The notes beneath the pieces are model-generated. The model saw only the letters and a list, made by a program, of their open reading frames with translations, ran no database searches and was not told the DNA's origin. Of a stretch of DNA of 64,000 nucleotides, positions 55,017 to 64,000 are shown one piece after another; position 1 is the stretch's first letter; each line of letters begins with the position of its first letter. Both the position numbers and the translations under genes were made by a program. The stretch comes from Malaciobacter mytili LMG 24559 (lineage in GTDB: Bacteria; Campylobacterota; Campylobacteria; Campylobacterales; Arcobacteraceae): positions 806,001-870,000 of the forward strand of contig NZ_CP031219.1 in NCBI RefSeq assembly GCF_003346775.1. Reading direction: 5' to 3'.

Positions 55017-56159
55017 ATGAAAAATAGAGGAATAAAAAGATTAAAAGTGATGACAATAGTAGGTACAAGACCAGAGATAATAAGATTGTCATCAGTAATA
55101 CAAAAATTAGAAGAGACAGAAGCAATAGAGCATATATTAGTACATACAGGGCAAAATTATGATTATGAATTAAATGAAGTATTTTTTAAAGATTTTAATT
55201 TAAAGAAGCCAGATTATTTTCTAAATGCAGCAGGCGGAGGAGCCATAGAGACAATAGGGAAAATATTTATAGCAATAGAGCCAATATTAGAGAAAGAAGA
55301 ACCAGAAGCAGTTTTAATCTTAGGAGATACAAATAGCTGTCTATGTGCAATTCCAGCCAAAAAGAGGAAAATACCAATATTTCATATGGAAGCAGGGAAT
55401 AGATGCTTTGATGCAAGAGTACCAGAAGAGACAAATAGAAAAATAGTAGATCATACAGCAGATATAAACCTAACATATAGTGATATAGCAAGAGAATATC
55501 TATTAAGAGAAGGGTTACCAGCAGATAGAATAATAAAAACAGGTTCCCCAATGTATGAAGTATTAAATAAAAAGCTAAAAGATATAAATAATTCAAAAAT
55601 ATTAGAAGAATTAAAATTAAGAGAAGGAGAATACTTTGTAGTATCAGCACATAGAGAGGAGAATATCAGTTCAGATAAGAACTTTCTAGATTTAGTAGAT
55701 AGCTTAAATACAATAGCAAAGAGATATAAAAGACCAATAATAGTATCAACACATCCAAGAACAAGAAATAGAATAAAAGAATTAAATATAAGGTTTGAAG
55801 CAGAGATACAATTACAAAAACCTTTAGGATTTGATGATTATGTAAAACTACAAAAAGAGGCAAAAGTAGTATTAAGTGATAGTGGAACAATAAGTGAGGA
55901 GTCATCAATATTAGGTTTTCGAGCGTTAAATATAAGAGAGGCCCATGAACGACCAGAAGCGATGGAAGAGACAAGTGTAATGATGGTAGGATTAGAGAAG
56001 AGCAGAATAATACAAGGGATAGATATTTTAGAGAGACAAAAAGAGGATACATTAAAAAGAGTAGAAGATTATAGTAAGCCAAATGTATCAGAGAAAGTAT
56101 TAAGAATAATATTATCATATACAGATTATGTTAATAAAACAGTTTGGAAAAAAAGTTAA
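55017..56159 (+). CDS. capG: UDP-N-acetyl-L-talosamine 2-epimerase (CapG/FnlC type)
   Basis: 380 residues in the UDP-GlcNAc 2-epimerase superfamily. MTIVGTRPEIIRLSSVI, LGDTNSCLCAIPAK, IFHMEAGNRCFDARVPEETN and VLSDSGTISEESS match the FnlC/WbjD/CapG branch, which makes UDP-L-FucNAc from the L-talo isomer. It lies 91 bases after capE. The reductase CapF (FnlB), normally between them, is absent, and the gap contains no remnant. Codon bias equals that of capE. GAGGT precedes the ATG. Confidence 0.88.
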   Translation: MKNRGIKRLKVMTIVGTRPEIIRLSSVIQKLEETEAIEHILVHTGQNYDYELNEVFFKDFNLKKPDYFLNAAGGGAIETIGKIFIAIEPILEKEEPEAVLILGDTNSCLCAIPAKKRKIPIFHMEAGNRCFDARVPEETNRKIVDHTADINLTYSDIAREYLLREGLPADRIIKTGSPMYEVLNKKLKDINNSKILEELKLREGEYFVVSAHREENISSDKNFLDLVDSLNTIAKRYKRPIIVSTHPRTRNRIKELNIRFEAEIQLQKPLGFDDYVKLQKEAKVVLSDSGTISEESSILGFRALNIREAHERPEAMEETSVMMVGLEKSRIIQGIDILERQKEDTLKRVEDYSKPNVSEKVLRIILSYTDYVNKTVWKKS

Positions 56160-56166
56160 TAATAAT

Positions 56167-57399
56167 ATGAAAATACTTTTTTTATTTATTTCATATCCTG
56201 AAAATCCCAATGATTCAAATTTAACTAAAGATTTATCTGATAAGTTCAATATAAATGGGGAAGAGGTTTATATTGCAACAATTAGAGAGAAAAAGTTTGG
56301 AAAACCTACTGAATATTCTAAAGAAAATGGAGTAAATGTATTACGAATAAAAAGTGGTAATATGTTTAATAATATTTCAAAATTTGAAAAACTTTTTACC
56401 ATGATGACTATGAATAATAATATATTAAAACAAATAAAAAAATATTGGGGTGATGTAAAGTTTGACATAGTAGTTGGTACAACACCATATATGGCAAATT
56501 ATAAATTAATCAATGGATTAAAAACTTATTATAAATGTTCATCTTTTTTAATACTTTGGGATTTGTTTCCTCAAAATGCTAAAGATTTAGAATTATTAAA
56601 AAACAAACTTGTATTTAATTTTTTTAAAAATAAAGAACATAAAAATCTAAAAAGTTTTGATTATATTGGTTGTATGTCTAAAGGAAATATTAATTATGTT
56701 AAAAAGAATTATAGTTTTTTAGATGAAAAACAATTATTTTTATTTCCTTTGTGGGGTAATAAAAAAGAACATTGTGATATAAATAAAGAATCAATTAGAA
56801 AAAAATACAATTTTAAAAATGATGATTTTATACTTGTTTTTGGTGGGAATATGGGAAAACCACAAAACTTAGGAAATGTTTTAAAGTTGGCATTTGAAGT
56901 ACGAAATATACAGCAAATAAAGTTTTTATTTGTTGGAAGAGGTACTGAAACTGAGAAATTGAAGAAGTTAAAAGAAGAAATGAAGTTGGAAAATGTGTCT
57001 TTTAAAGATTTTGTACCTAGAAATGACTATGAAAATTTAATATCTTCTTGTAATTTAGGTATTGTTAGTTTAGATCCAAGATTTACTGTTCCTAATTTTC
57101 CATCAAAAACAATTGATTACTTAAAACTTGGGTTACCTATATTAGCCTGTGTAGACAAGTGTGCTTTTGATGATTATGGTAAGCTATTGGAAAATGAAAT
57201 TAAAGCAGGTATTTGTTGTCTTGCAACAGATATGCAACAATATAAAGAAAATTTAATTAAACTTTATAGTGATAAACAATTGTATTTAGAACTATCAAAA
57301 AATGCAAAAGAGTATTATGATAAGTTTTTCAATGTAGAAAATAATTATTTATTAATAAAAAAGATTATGGGAGATAAAAATGATGAAAGAAATATTTGA
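56167..57399 (+). CDS. Family 4 glycosyltransferase
   Basis: 410 residues from ATG 56167; the frame reaches an ATG at 56128, but that lies inside capG, and [19 protein letters not shown] is the natural GT-B start. The C-terminal donor domain contains [29 protein letters not shown] and the acidic [19 protein letters not shown] region. Position after capG suggests transfer of the FucNAc-like sugar, but specificity cannot be read. Codon use returns to normal here, marking the end of the capE-capG block. Confidence 0.82.
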   Translation: MKILFLFISYPENPNDSNLTKDLSDKFNINGEEVYIATIREKKFGKPTEYSKENGVNVLRIKSGNMFNNISKFEKLFTMMTMNNNILKQIKKYWGDVKFDIVVGTTPYMANYKLINGLKTYYKCSSFLILWDLFPQNAKDLELLKNKLVFNFFKNKEHKNLKSFDYIGCMSKGNINYVKKNYSFLDEKQLFLFPLWGNKKEHCDINKESIRKKYNFKNDDFILVFGGNMGKPQNLGNVLKLAFEVRNIQQIKFLFVGRGTETEKLKKLKEEMKLENVSFKDFVPRNDYENLISSCNLGIVSLDPRFTVPNFPSKTIDYLKLGLPILACVDKCAFDDYGKLLENEIKAGICCLATDMQQYKENLIKLYSDKQLYLELSKNAKEYYDKFFNVENNYLLIKKIMGDKNDERNI

Positions 57400-57997
57400 T
57401 AAAACATTAGCCTTAATTTTAATAATACTTTTTTTACCTATTTATATAATTGTAAGCTTATTTATTTTATGGAAAATGGGCAGACCTATTTTATTTAATC
57501 AAAGAAGACCTGGATATAAAGAAAAAATATTTAATTTATATAAATTTAGAACTATGTCTAATGAAACTGATAAAAATGGAAATCTTTTATCTGATAAAGA
57601 AAGACTTAATAATATTGGAAAATTTATAAGAAGTACAAGTTTAGATGAGCTTCCTCAACTTTTTAATGTATTAAAAGGTGAAATGAGTTTTGTAGGACCT
57701 AGACCTTTACTTGTAGAATATTTACCTTATTATAATGAAAATGAAAAAAGAAGACATAATGTTAAGCCAGGTATTACAGGCTGGGCTCAAGTAAATGGTA
57801 GAAATACAGTTTCTTGGGAAAAAAGATTTGAATATGATTTATGGTATGTCGATAATCAATCTTTTTGGTTAGATATGAAAATATTATTTCTTACATTTTT
57901 AAAAGTTGTAAAAAGAAGTGATGTTTCACCCAATAATCAAGTTACAATGGAAAGACTAGATACATATAAAGAATCTAAAAAGGTAAAAAGTGAATAA
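57380..57997 (+). CDS. PglC-type initiating phosphoglycosyl transferase
   Basis: 205-residue monotopic enzyme: one N-terminal re-entrant hydrophobic helix (about 10-32), then [26 protein letters not shown], the catalytic Asp-Glu dyad in [25 protein letters not shown] and [12 protein letters not shown]. It transfers a sugar 1-phosphate from a UDP-sugar to undecaprenyl phosphate, beginning repeat-unit assembly. It is the only initiating transferase in the window. Overlap with the GT4 gene is 20 bases. Confidence 0.9.
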   Translation: MMKEIFDKTLALILIILFLPIYIIVSLFILWKMGRPILFNQRRPGYKEKIFNLYKFRTMSNETDKNGNLLSDKERLNNIGKFIRSTSLDELPQLFNVLKGEMSFVGPRPLLVEYLPYYNENEKRRHNVKPGITGWAQVNGRNTVSWEKRFEYDLWYVDNQSFWLDMKILFLTFLKVVKRSDVSPNNQVTMERLDTYKESKKVKSE

Positions 57998-58775
57998 AAA
58001 AATTGCTATTATCTCAGATATTCACTCAAATTTTACTTCTTTAAGCCTTTCTATTGCACAAATAAAAGAACAAAAAATTGATTTATGTATTATTTTAGGA
58101 GATCTTTTAACATATGGTACAATGCCAAATGAGGTAATAGATTTATTATTAGAATTTCAAAAAAATTATGAATGTATTTTTATAAAAGGAAATCATGATC
58201 AGTTTTATTTTGATTTACAAGATAAAAAAGATTATAAAAAGTATAAAATAGCAAGTTTTGTGGAAGAATCAATACTATGGACAAATGAAAAACTAAAATT
58301 TAATTTATTTGAAAGTTTTCCTTGGCAAAATGATTTTTCAATTAGTAATATTTATTTTTCACATGCAAATCCTTTTGAATATGGTAATTGGGAATATCTA
58401 AATGATGAAGAGAATATTCAAAAAGCAGCTAAAACTTTATATGATAAAAATATGAAAATAGGCATTTTTGGGCATACTCATAGAAGTAAACAAAGTATTG
58501 TTATAAATGAGTTAAAAGTTTGTAATAATTTTTTATATAATAGTTTTAAAAATAGTGATGAAGGTATATTGATATTAAATTCTGGATCAATAGGTCAGCC
58601 AAGAGGAACAGAACCTAGTATTCTTATTTTGTCTGTTTTTGATGATTTTATTGAGTTTGATTATGTAAAAGTTAAAGTTGATTCAAAAATAATGATAAAT
58701 AAAATAAATAATAGTAGTTTAAGCGAAGATACAAAAAATAAATTAAATTCATTTTGGGAGATGAAAAATGATTAA
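57990..58775 (+). CDS. Calcineurin-like metallophosphoesterase (YfcE-like)
   Basis: 261 residues from GTG, seven bases after AAAAGG. All phosphoesterase metal motifs are present in order: [29 protein letters not shown] and FGHTHRS, followed by [15 protein letters not shown]. Soluble, no signal peptide. Its start overlaps the PglC-type gene and its end overlaps the ATP-grasp gene by eight bases on each side, so it belongs to the polysaccharide operon. Substrate unknown; a phosphorylated sugar or lipid intermediate is possible. Confidence 0.85.
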   Translation: MNKKIAIISDIHSNFTSLSLSIAQIKEQKIDLCIILGDLLTYGTMPNEVIDLLLEFQKNYECIFIKGNHDQFYFDLQDKKDYKKYKIASFVEESILWTNEKLKFNLFESFPWQNDFSISNIYFSHANPFEYGNWEYLNDEENIQKAAKTLYDKNMKIGIFGHTHRSKQSIVINELKVCNNFLYNSFKNSDEGILILNSGSIGQPRGTEPSILILSVFDDFIEFDYVKVKVDSKIMINKINNSSLSEDTKNKLNSFWEMKND

Positions 58776-59787
58776 TGTTTTAGTTACAGGAGTAGGTGGC
58801 GGAGTAGGTCAAGGAATTATAAAATCTTTAAAAATGATTAATGATTTAGAAATTAATATTATTACAGCAGATATGAGTCCTTTAGCTGCAGGTATATATG
58901 CTGGTGATAAATCTTACTTAGTTCCTGCATGTACATCAAATGAATATATAAAAAGATTAGAAGAAATTTTTTTACTTGAAAAAATTGATCATTATTTCCC
59001 TGGTCTTGATTTGGAACTTGAATTTTGTGCTAAGAATAAAGAATATTTTAAAAAAAACTTTAATGTTAATGTAATAATTTCTAATTTAAATACTGTTCAA
59101 ATAGCAAATAATAAATATCTAACTTTTAAATTTTTAGAAGAACATAATTTTTTTCATCCTAAAACTTTTTTGCCAAATGAAGTTGAATTTGAAAAATTAA
59201 ATTATCCTGTAATAGTTAAACCAGCTATAGGTTCAAGGTCTGTTGGTGTTAGTGTTGCAAATAATCAATTAGAATTAACTTCAAGATTAAATAATGAAAA
59301 TGGACTAATTATACAAGAATTAATTGGAACAAATGAAGAAGAATATACTTGTACAGTAGTTGTTGTTAATAAAAAAGTTTCAGACGTAATGATATTAAAA
59401 AGAGTTTTACGTGCAGGAGATACTTTTAGAGCAGAACCTATAAAATCGGAGATAATATCAAAGTATATAACTGATTTATCTTTAGCCCTAGAAATTAATG
59501 GGTCTTGTAATTTTCAATTAAGAATTGATGAAAAAGGAATTCCAAAAGTCTTTGAAATTAATAGTAGATTCTCAGGTACTACTCCTTTTTGTTCTCAATT
59601 AGGATTAAATCCTGTAGAATTTTATCTTAAAAACTTTATGAATTTAGAGTATGAGTATTCTATTGATTATGAAAGTGTAGTATTAAGACATTGGTCTGAG
59701 GTTTTAGTTAAAAAAGATGATATTGATGAATTAAATAATATGAAGAATATTATTCCTAGCATAAAAGCTACATCTCAATTATTTTAA
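58768..59787 (+). CDS. ATP-grasp ligase, CarB/PylC-like
   Basis: 339 residues. An N-terminal Rossmann-like domain (VLVTGVGGGVGQGIIKSLK) precedes an ATP-grasp fold with YPVIVKPAIGSRSVGVSV and FQLRIDEKGIPKVFEINSRFSG (metal-binding Glu and Asn). Such proteins join a carboxylate to an amine or similar nucleophile through an acyl phosphate. In this locus it may attach an amino acid or other acyl group to an amino sugar, but no substrate can be deduced. Eight-base overlap with the phosphoesterase gene. Confidence 0.8.
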   Translation: MINVLVTGVGGGVGQGIIKSLKMINDLEINIITADMSPLAAGIYAGDKSYLVPACTSNEYIKRLEEIFLLEKIDHYFPGLDLELEFCAKNKEYFKKNFNVNVIISNLNTVQIANNKYLTFKFLEEHNFFHPKTFLPNEVEFEKLNYPVIVKPAIGSRSVGVSVANNQLELTSRLNNENGLIIQELIGTNEEEYTCTVVVVNKKVSDVMILKRVLRAGDTFRAEPIKSEIISKYITDLSLALEINGSCNFQLRIDEKGIPKVFEINSRFSGTTPFCSQLGLNPVEFYLKNFMNLEYEYSIDYESVVLRHWSEVLVKKDDIDELNNMKNIIPSIKATSQLF

Positions 59788-59801
59788 TAGGATTATTAAA
59801 G

Positions 59802-60680
59802 ATGTCAAAAATAGCTATTCTTGGTTCAACTGGAATGATAGGTTCCCATTTTAAAGCTTTGTGTTTATCTAATAATATTGAGTTTCTTGATATTGATAGA
59901 AAAATTTGGGATCTTTCTGTATGGAAAGAAGATGAAGAACTTGATGAATTATTTAATAATGTGGATTGTATTTTTCATTTTGCTGCTGTTCTTCCTAAAA
60001 ACCTTGATAGAGAGCTTGAAAAAATTTTTGAAGTAAATGTTAAATCATGTTTAAATATTTCTAAATGGGCTTTAAAAAACAATGTGAAAATAGTTTTTTT
60101 ATCAGGTTCTACTGTTTATGCTGACACTAATGCTTTAAATATAAAAGAAGATGCTTCTAAAGTAGTTTATGGATTAGGTGGTTTTTATGGATATAGTAAA
60201 TTACTTGCAGAAAATATTTTTAATCATTATATTCATCAAGGTTTAAAAGTTACTATATTAAGACCTAGTTCTGTTTATGGTTTAGGATTGGGAAAAGATA
60301 AGATAATAAATCAATTTATAAATAAAATAGAAAATGATATTCCCATAAAAATTAATCAGCCCGAAAATAAAATCAATTTTATTCACTCAATGGATGTATC
60401 AATTGCTGCATTACAAGTCTATTTAAATAATCTTCAAGGTACTTTTAATATAGCTGCTAAAGAAACTACTTCTATATATGAATTAGCCAAAGTTTGTACA
60501 GATGTTATGGGAAAAGGAAAAATAGAAATTATAAAAGAGGATTATATTCCTTTTGAACGATTTAACTTAAACTGTGATAAAGCTAAAAATGAATTTAATT
60601 TTAAATCCAGAATAAATATTAAAGATGGAATAGCTTCAATGTATAATAACAAGATGTTAGAAGGTTATTTTTTTAGTTAA
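59802..60680 (+). CDS. NAD-dependent epimerase/dehydratase (extended SDR)
   Basis: 292 residues with ILGSTGMIGSHFKALC for NAD binding, FHFAAVLPKNL, LSGSTVYAD and the catalytic YGYSKLLAENIF. It resembles nucleotide-sugar epimerases or reductases. It lacks the C-terminal cupin domain of CapF and is shorter, so it is not an obvious CapF replacement, although a 4-keto reductase role is possible. It starts 14 bases after the ATP-grasp gene and ends the tightly packed block; a 379-base gap follows. Confidence 0.8.
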   Translation: MSKIAILGSTGMIGSHFKALCLSNNIEFLDIDRKIWDLSVWKEDEELDELFNNVDCIFHFAAVLPKNLDRELEKIFEVNVKSCLNISKWALKNNVKIVFLSGSTVYADTNALNIKEDASKVVYGLGGFYGYSKLLAENIFNHYIHQGLKVTILRPSSVYGLGLGKDKIINQFINKIENDIPIKINQPENKINFIHSMDVSIAALQVYLNNLQGTFNIAAKETTSIYELAKVCTDVMGKGKIEIIKEDYIPFERFNLNCDKAKNEFNFKSRINIKDGIASMYNNKMLEGYFFS

Positions 60681-61059
60681 ATAAATTATAGTAGAAACAT
60701 AAATTTTTAAATTATATAAAAATACAGCAACTCACTTTAAGCTTTGTGTCTGTATAATAATTTCTTTTAAAAAGAATTTGATAAATACTAGTAAAATTTA
60801 AACTAGCAATTAAATCATATTTTGAAAGAGTTAAAAAAAATATTTTTAAAATTTGTATTTGTAAAAGATAAAATAATAATAAAACAGTTAATAAAAAAAT
60901 CTTTCAATAAAATAAATCAAATCTTTTTTTTCACAAGTCAATTTCTTTAAATTAAGGCAATAAATAAGTGAATTTAATTTTAAATATCAATAGTAAAACT
61001 TTTTTCTTATCATATTATAGACATATACTAAAAAGTTCTCTAGTGCAGGATAATTAAAT
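60681..61059. other. 379-base AT-rich gap, no gene seen
   Basis: No open frame with a start and ribosome site. There is a short inverted repeat CTAGT/ACTAG near 60800. A stretch near 60800-60870 reads as about 25 Lys-rich codons without a start, too short to identify. A TATACT box at 61024-61029 and AGGA about ten bases before 61060 may drive the next gene. The gap separates two functional blocks and may mark a recombination junction. Confidence 0.5.
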
Positions 61060-62046
61060 ATGAAAAGTTTAAATGTTTTGTGTATTGGATTTAATCAAGA
61101 AACTTTAATTTCATTAAAAAAACTTATAAATAATAATATAAAAATTTCAGGGCTTATTTCTACAAAAAAGAAAAAAGAAAAAAAAGGTTCTGATTATGTT
61201 GATTTAGAGCCTTTTGCAAAAAAACATAAAATTGCATATTTTGAAACAGATGATATAAATTGTATAGAAGCTAAAAACTGGATAAAGAATATCAATGTGG
61301 ATGTTATTTTTATCTTAGCTTGGAGCCAACTATTTGATAGTGAATTACTCTCTTTACCTAAATATTTTACAATTGGAAGTCACCCTAGTAAATTACCATA
61401 TGGTGCAGGTAGAGCGCCAGTTGTTTGGACAATATTAGAGGAGTTGAAATCTACAGCAGTTAGTTTATTTAAAGTAAATGATGGTGTAGATTCAGGAGCT
61501 CTTTTATTACAAAAAGAATTTGATATACCTCCTAATAGTAATAGTAGAAAATTATATGATTTAATAAGTGAAAATTTATCTGATGCTTTTGTAGAAGTCT
61601 ATACAAAAATAATTAATAATGAACTAAAAGAAGTAAATCAAGATTTGCAAAAAAGAACAATAAGAGCAAAAAGACAACCTAAAGATGGTTACATTGATTT
61701 TAAAATAATGACTAATAAAGAAGTAGATCTTTTAATTAGAGCAACTACTGATCCTTATCCTGGAGCATTTTCATATTATAAAAATAAAAAAGTGATATTT
61801 TGGGATAGTGAAATAGAAGAAAATTGTAAATATAAAGGAACCTTTGGACAAATCTTAAAAAAAGAAAATAATTCTTTATTAGTGCAGTGTAAAGATTTTC
61901 CTATATGGCTAAAAGATATATGGGTTGAAGAAAAAAATGATATTAATTTTTTTAAGTTAGGCGATTGTTTTGGAATAGACTTTATATCTGAAATTGAGGT
62001 TTTAAATAAAAAAATAAAAGAATTGGAAGAAATGGTAAAAAAATGA
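61060..62046 (+). CDS. Sugar N-formyltransferase-like protein
   Basis: 328 residues in the Fmt/formyltransferase superfamily with an N-terminal catalytic domain (SHPSKLPYGAGRAPVVWTIL, then LFKVNDGVDSGALLLQ) and an Fmt C-terminal-like domain (about 210-300, RAKRQPKDGYIDF). The catalytic His108 and Asp144 are present, but the position of the usual Asn is Gly106 (IGSHPS). Members near PLP aminotransferases formylate dTDP- or UDP-amino sugars with 10-formyl-THF. Four-base overlap with the PIG-L gene supports an operon. Confidence 0.78.
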   Translation: MKSLNVLCIGFNQETLISLKKLINNNIKISGLISTKKKKEKKGSDYVDLEPFAKKHKIAYFETDDINCIEAKNWIKNINVDVIFILAWSQLFDSELLSLPKYFTIGSHPSKLPYGAGRAPVVWTILEELKSTAVSLFKVNDGVDSGALLLQKEFDIPPNSNSRKLYDLISENLSDAFVEVYTKIINNELKEVNQDLQKRTIRAKRQPKDGYIDFKIMTNKEVDLLIRATTDPYPGAFSYYKNKKVIFWDSEIEENCKYKGTFGQILKKENNSLLVQCKDFPIWLKDIWVEEKNDINFFKLGDCFGIDFISEIEVLNKKIKELEEMVKK

Positions 62047-62732
62047 GTTTATTTAAAAATAAAAAAATATTAGTTTTAGGAGCTCATTGTGATGATGAAG
62101 TTTTAGGAGTGGGTGGAACAATCTTAAAAGCAAAAGAAGATGGTGCGAAAGTAGATGTTTTAATTTTAACTGATAGTTCTTCATCTCAACATTTAAATGA
62201 TTTAGAAAAACAAAAAAATAGAAATACTTATTTTTATGAATGTTGCAATATTTTAAATGTTGATAATGCTTATAAATGGAATTTACCAGATATGAAGCTT
62301 GATACATTATCACATATTGAAATAAATAAAAAATTAGAAGAATTTTTATGTGAAAAAAAATATGATATTGTTTTTGTACATCATCCAAATGATATTAATA
62401 AAGATCATCAAATAGTTTTTGATTCATTAATGGTTGTTGCAAGACCAGTTCCAAACCAATCTATAAAAAAAATATTTACTTACTATACTCCAAGTTCAAC
62501 AGAATGGGGAGGATATAGTTCTTCTACTCAATTTTTACCTAATTGTTATATTGATATTACAAAATTTTTAGAAAAAAAGAAACTAGCATTATTAAAATAT
62601 AAAGATGAATTAAAAGAGTTTCCCCATCCAAGAAGTATAGAAAATATAGAACATATGGCAAAATTTTTTGGATCTCAAGTTGGTTTATTGGCAGCAGAGC
62701 CCTTTAATTTAATAAGAATAATTGAAAGATAA
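62043..62732 (+). CDS. PIG-L family N-deacetylase
   Basis: 229 residues. The zinc motif GAHCDDEVLGVGGTILKA (His-x-Asp-Asp) and the later VFVHHPNDINKDH with zinc His residues define the LmbE/PIG-L family, which removes N-acetyl groups from GlcNAc-type sugars. Together with the flanking formyltransferase it could swap acetyl for formyl on an amino sugar. ATGA overlap with the formyltransferase; its end overlaps the aminotransferase frame slightly upstream of the chosen start. Confidence 0.87.
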   Translation: MSLFKNKKILVLGAHCDDEVLGVGGTILKAKEDGAKVDVLILTDSSSSQHLNDLEKQKNRNTYFYECCNILNVDNAYKWNLPDMKLDTLSHIEINKKLEEFLCEKKYDIVFVHHPNDINKDHQIVFDSLMVVARPVPNQSIKKIFTYYTPSSTEWGGYSSSTQFLPNCYIDITKFLEKKKLALLKYKDELKEFPHPRSIENIEHMAKFFGSQVGLLAAEPFNLIRIIER

Positions 62733-62739
62733 TAAAAAA

Positions 62740-63846
62740 ATGAAAAATAGAATCTTCTTAAACTCGCCTCATATGAGTGGAAATGAAATAAAATATATTG
62801 AAAAGGTATTTGAAAGTAATTATATAGCACCTCTTGGTGAATATGTAAATAAATTTGAAGAAAGCATTAAAAATTATATAAAAAGTGAAAATGCTCTTGC
62901 TGTTAATAGTGGAACAGCTGCAATTCATCTGGCTCTTCGAGTTTTAGGAATAGGAAATGGAGATGATGTTTTAGCTTCAACTTTTACCTTTATTGGTTCT
63001 GTAAATGCAATTCTTTATCAAAATGCAAATCCAGTATTTATAGATAGTGATAATAAATCATGGAATTTATCACCAGAACTTTTAGAAGAGTATTTAAAAG
63101 TTTGTGAAAAGAAACCTAAGGCATTGATATTAACTCATCTTTATGGAATGTGCGCAGATATAGAAAAAATAGCAGAAATTTGTAAAATTCATAATATATA
63201 TCTTATTGAAGATGCAGCAGAAAGCTTAGGTGCAACTTTCAATGGTAAGCATACAGGAACTTTTGGTGATTTTGGAATATATAGTTTTAATGGGAATAAA
63301 ATCATTACTACAAGTGGTGGAGGAATGCTAGTAAGTCCTAATAAAAATTGGATTGAAAAGGCAAAATACTATTCTACACAAGCAAAAGAACCTTTTCTTT
63401 ATTATGAACATGAAGAATATGGATATAATTATCGTATGTCAAATGTTTTAGCTGCAATTGGTGTAGGTCAAATGGAAATTATTGAAGAAAGAGTAAGTAA
63501 GAAAAGAGAAATTTTTAATTGGTATAATGAAAATTTAAAAGATATTGAAGAGATAAATTTTATGCCGGAACTTAAAAATAGTAGAGGTAATAGATGGCTA
63601 ACAGCAGTAACTTTTGAAAATACTTCTTATGAAAAGATAATTAAAGTATTAGATGAAATTAATGTAGAATCAAGACCATTATGGAAACCAATGCATATGC
63701 AGCCATTATTTAAAAATTCAAAATCATTTGTCGATGGAACTAGTGAAAACTTATTTAAAAAAGGACTTTGTTTAGCAAGTAGTACAACACAGACAAAAAA
63801 TGATGTTGAATTTATATGTAATACTATAAAAAAGAACTGTAATTAA
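62740..63846 (+). CDS. UDP-4-keto sugar aminotransferase (PglE/EpsN-like)
   Basis: 368 residues from ATG 62740; a TTG 18 bases upstream in frame overlaps the PIG-L gene and looks less likely. DegT/DnrJ/EryC1 fold: FLNSPHMSGNEIKYIEKVFE, VNSGTAAIHLALRVLG, YLIEDAAESLGA and the PLP Lys in YSFNGNKIITTSGGGML, then YGYNYRMSNVLAAIGVGQME. This resembles PglE/EpsN enzymes that aminate UDP-4-keto-6-deoxy sugars. With the PglC-type initiator it suggests a bacillosamine-like or other 4-amino sugar at the reducing end, though the matching retaining dehydratase is not in the window. Confidence 0.85.
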   Translation: MKNRIFLNSPHMSGNEIKYIEKVFESNYIAPLGEYVNKFEESIKNYIKSENALAVNSGTAAIHLALRVLGIGNGDDVLASTFTFIGSVNAILYQNANPVFIDSDNKSWNLSPELLEEYLKVCEKKPKALILTHLYGMCADIEKIAEICKIHNIYLIEDAAESLGATFNGKHTGTFGDFGIYSFNGNKIITTSGGGMLVSPNKNWIEKAKYYSTQAKEPFLYYEHEEYGYNYRMSNVLAAIGVGQMEIIEERVSKKREIFNWYNENLKDIEEINFMPELKNSRGNRWLTAVTFENTSYEKIIKVLDEINVESRPLWKPMHMQPLFKNSKSFVDGTSENLFKKGLCLASSTTQTKNDVEFICNTIKKNCN

Positions 63847-63889
63847 TTTTATTTTGTAGTTTTTACTTGATTAAAAAAGGTAAAAATAG

Positions 63890-64000
63890 TTGTTATTAAG
63901 TGGAAATGAATCATCAACATATATTGCTTATAAATTAAATGATATATTATTTTATTATCCAATAACTCCTTCTTCTCCTATGAGTGAAGATTTTGAAAAA
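63890..64000 (+). CDS. Pyruvate:ferredoxin oxidoreductase, 5' end only
   Basis: The last 37 codons are open to the window edge from a TTG nine bases after AAAAAAGG. The translation contains SGNESSTYIAYKLNDILFYY followed by PITPSSPMSEDF. The PITPSSPM motif after a GNE(A/S)xxYxAY segment is the thiamine-binding N-terminus of pyruvate:ferredoxin (flavodoxin) oxidoreductase. It marks the return to central metabolism after the polysaccharide locus. Confidence 0.78.
   Translation, partial: MLLSGNESSTYIAYKLNDILFYYPITPSSPMSEDFEK

Noticed and set aside
55267-56118. Two Leu-rich minus-strand frames opposite capG
   Set aside because: Same codon-bias artefact; no ribosome site, no domain, and capG is intact on the plus strand.
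60790-60880. Short Lys-rich frame in the 379-base gap as a gene remnant
   Set aside because: About 25 codons, no start, no recognisable similarity; indistinguishable from random AT-rich sequence.

Overview
The window is AT-rich chromosomal DNA of an epsilonproteobacterium (Campylobacterota), most likely an Arcobacter relative. The evidence is gene content and order: rplY-pth-LptF/G permease, pyrH-rpoZ-spoT-tyrS followed by an amidase, and pdxJ-pdxA. The base composition and the frequent TTG/GTG starts behind AAGGA sites fit the same group. Species cannot be assigned from sequence alone. No rRNA, tRNA or CRISPR array was seen.

Bases 1-34,100 are mostly housekeeping. Minus-strand operons are folD-lepB-rpiB; pyrH-rpoZ-spoT-tyrS-nitronate monooxygenase-amidase; pdxJ-pdxA-ATPase; and cvpA-lysS-glyA-SPOR-trpE. 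Plus-strand units are a DUF2156/GNAT pair, a c-type cytochrome, rplY-pth-LptF/G-NUDIX, ispG and dnaB. DnaB carries an in-frame 342-residue intein with a LAGLIDADG endonuclease inside its Walker A loop. Between 17 and 22 kb a CHASE2 adenylate cyclase converges on a two-gene operon. That operon encodes a TPR plus beta-barrel protein resembling Slam and a secreted FecR protein whose C-terminus resembles a TbpB-type barrel, possibly a type XI secretion pair.

Bases 34,100-63,850 are a surface polysaccharide locus. The left arm (+) makes sugar nucleotides: galU, pgi, ugd, UDP-glucuronate 4-epimerase, and rfbA-rfbB-fdtA-fdtC-fdtB for dTDP-Fuc3NAc or dTDP-Qui3NAc. It continues with a Wzx flippase, two glycosyltransferase-like genes and a Wzy-like polymerase. 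The right arm (+) holds capE and capG (FucNAc-type genes, but without capF), a GT4 transferase, a PglC-type initiating phosphoglycosyl transferase, a metallophosphoesterase/ATP-grasp/epimerase trio, and a formyltransferase/PIG-L deacetylase/aminotransferase trio. The window ends inside a pyruvate:ferredoxin oxidoreductase gene.

The most interesting segment sits between the two arms on the minus strand (47,184-53,822). It is a tightly packed seven-gene operon: UbiA-type polyprenyl-phosphate phosphoribosyltransferase, GtrA, DprE1-like oxidase, DprE2-like reductase, two GT-C membrane glycosyltransferases and a HAD phosphatase. This is the gene set of the mycobacterial decaprenyl-phosphoryl-D-arabinose pathway, here inside a Gram-negative Wzx/Wzy locus. 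It suggests periplasmic addition of D-arabinofuranose to the polysaccharide.

Two genes, the amidase and the UbiA gene, have no ATG/GTG/TTG at the expected position. Each has an ATT codon seven bases after a good Shine-Dalgarno sequence.
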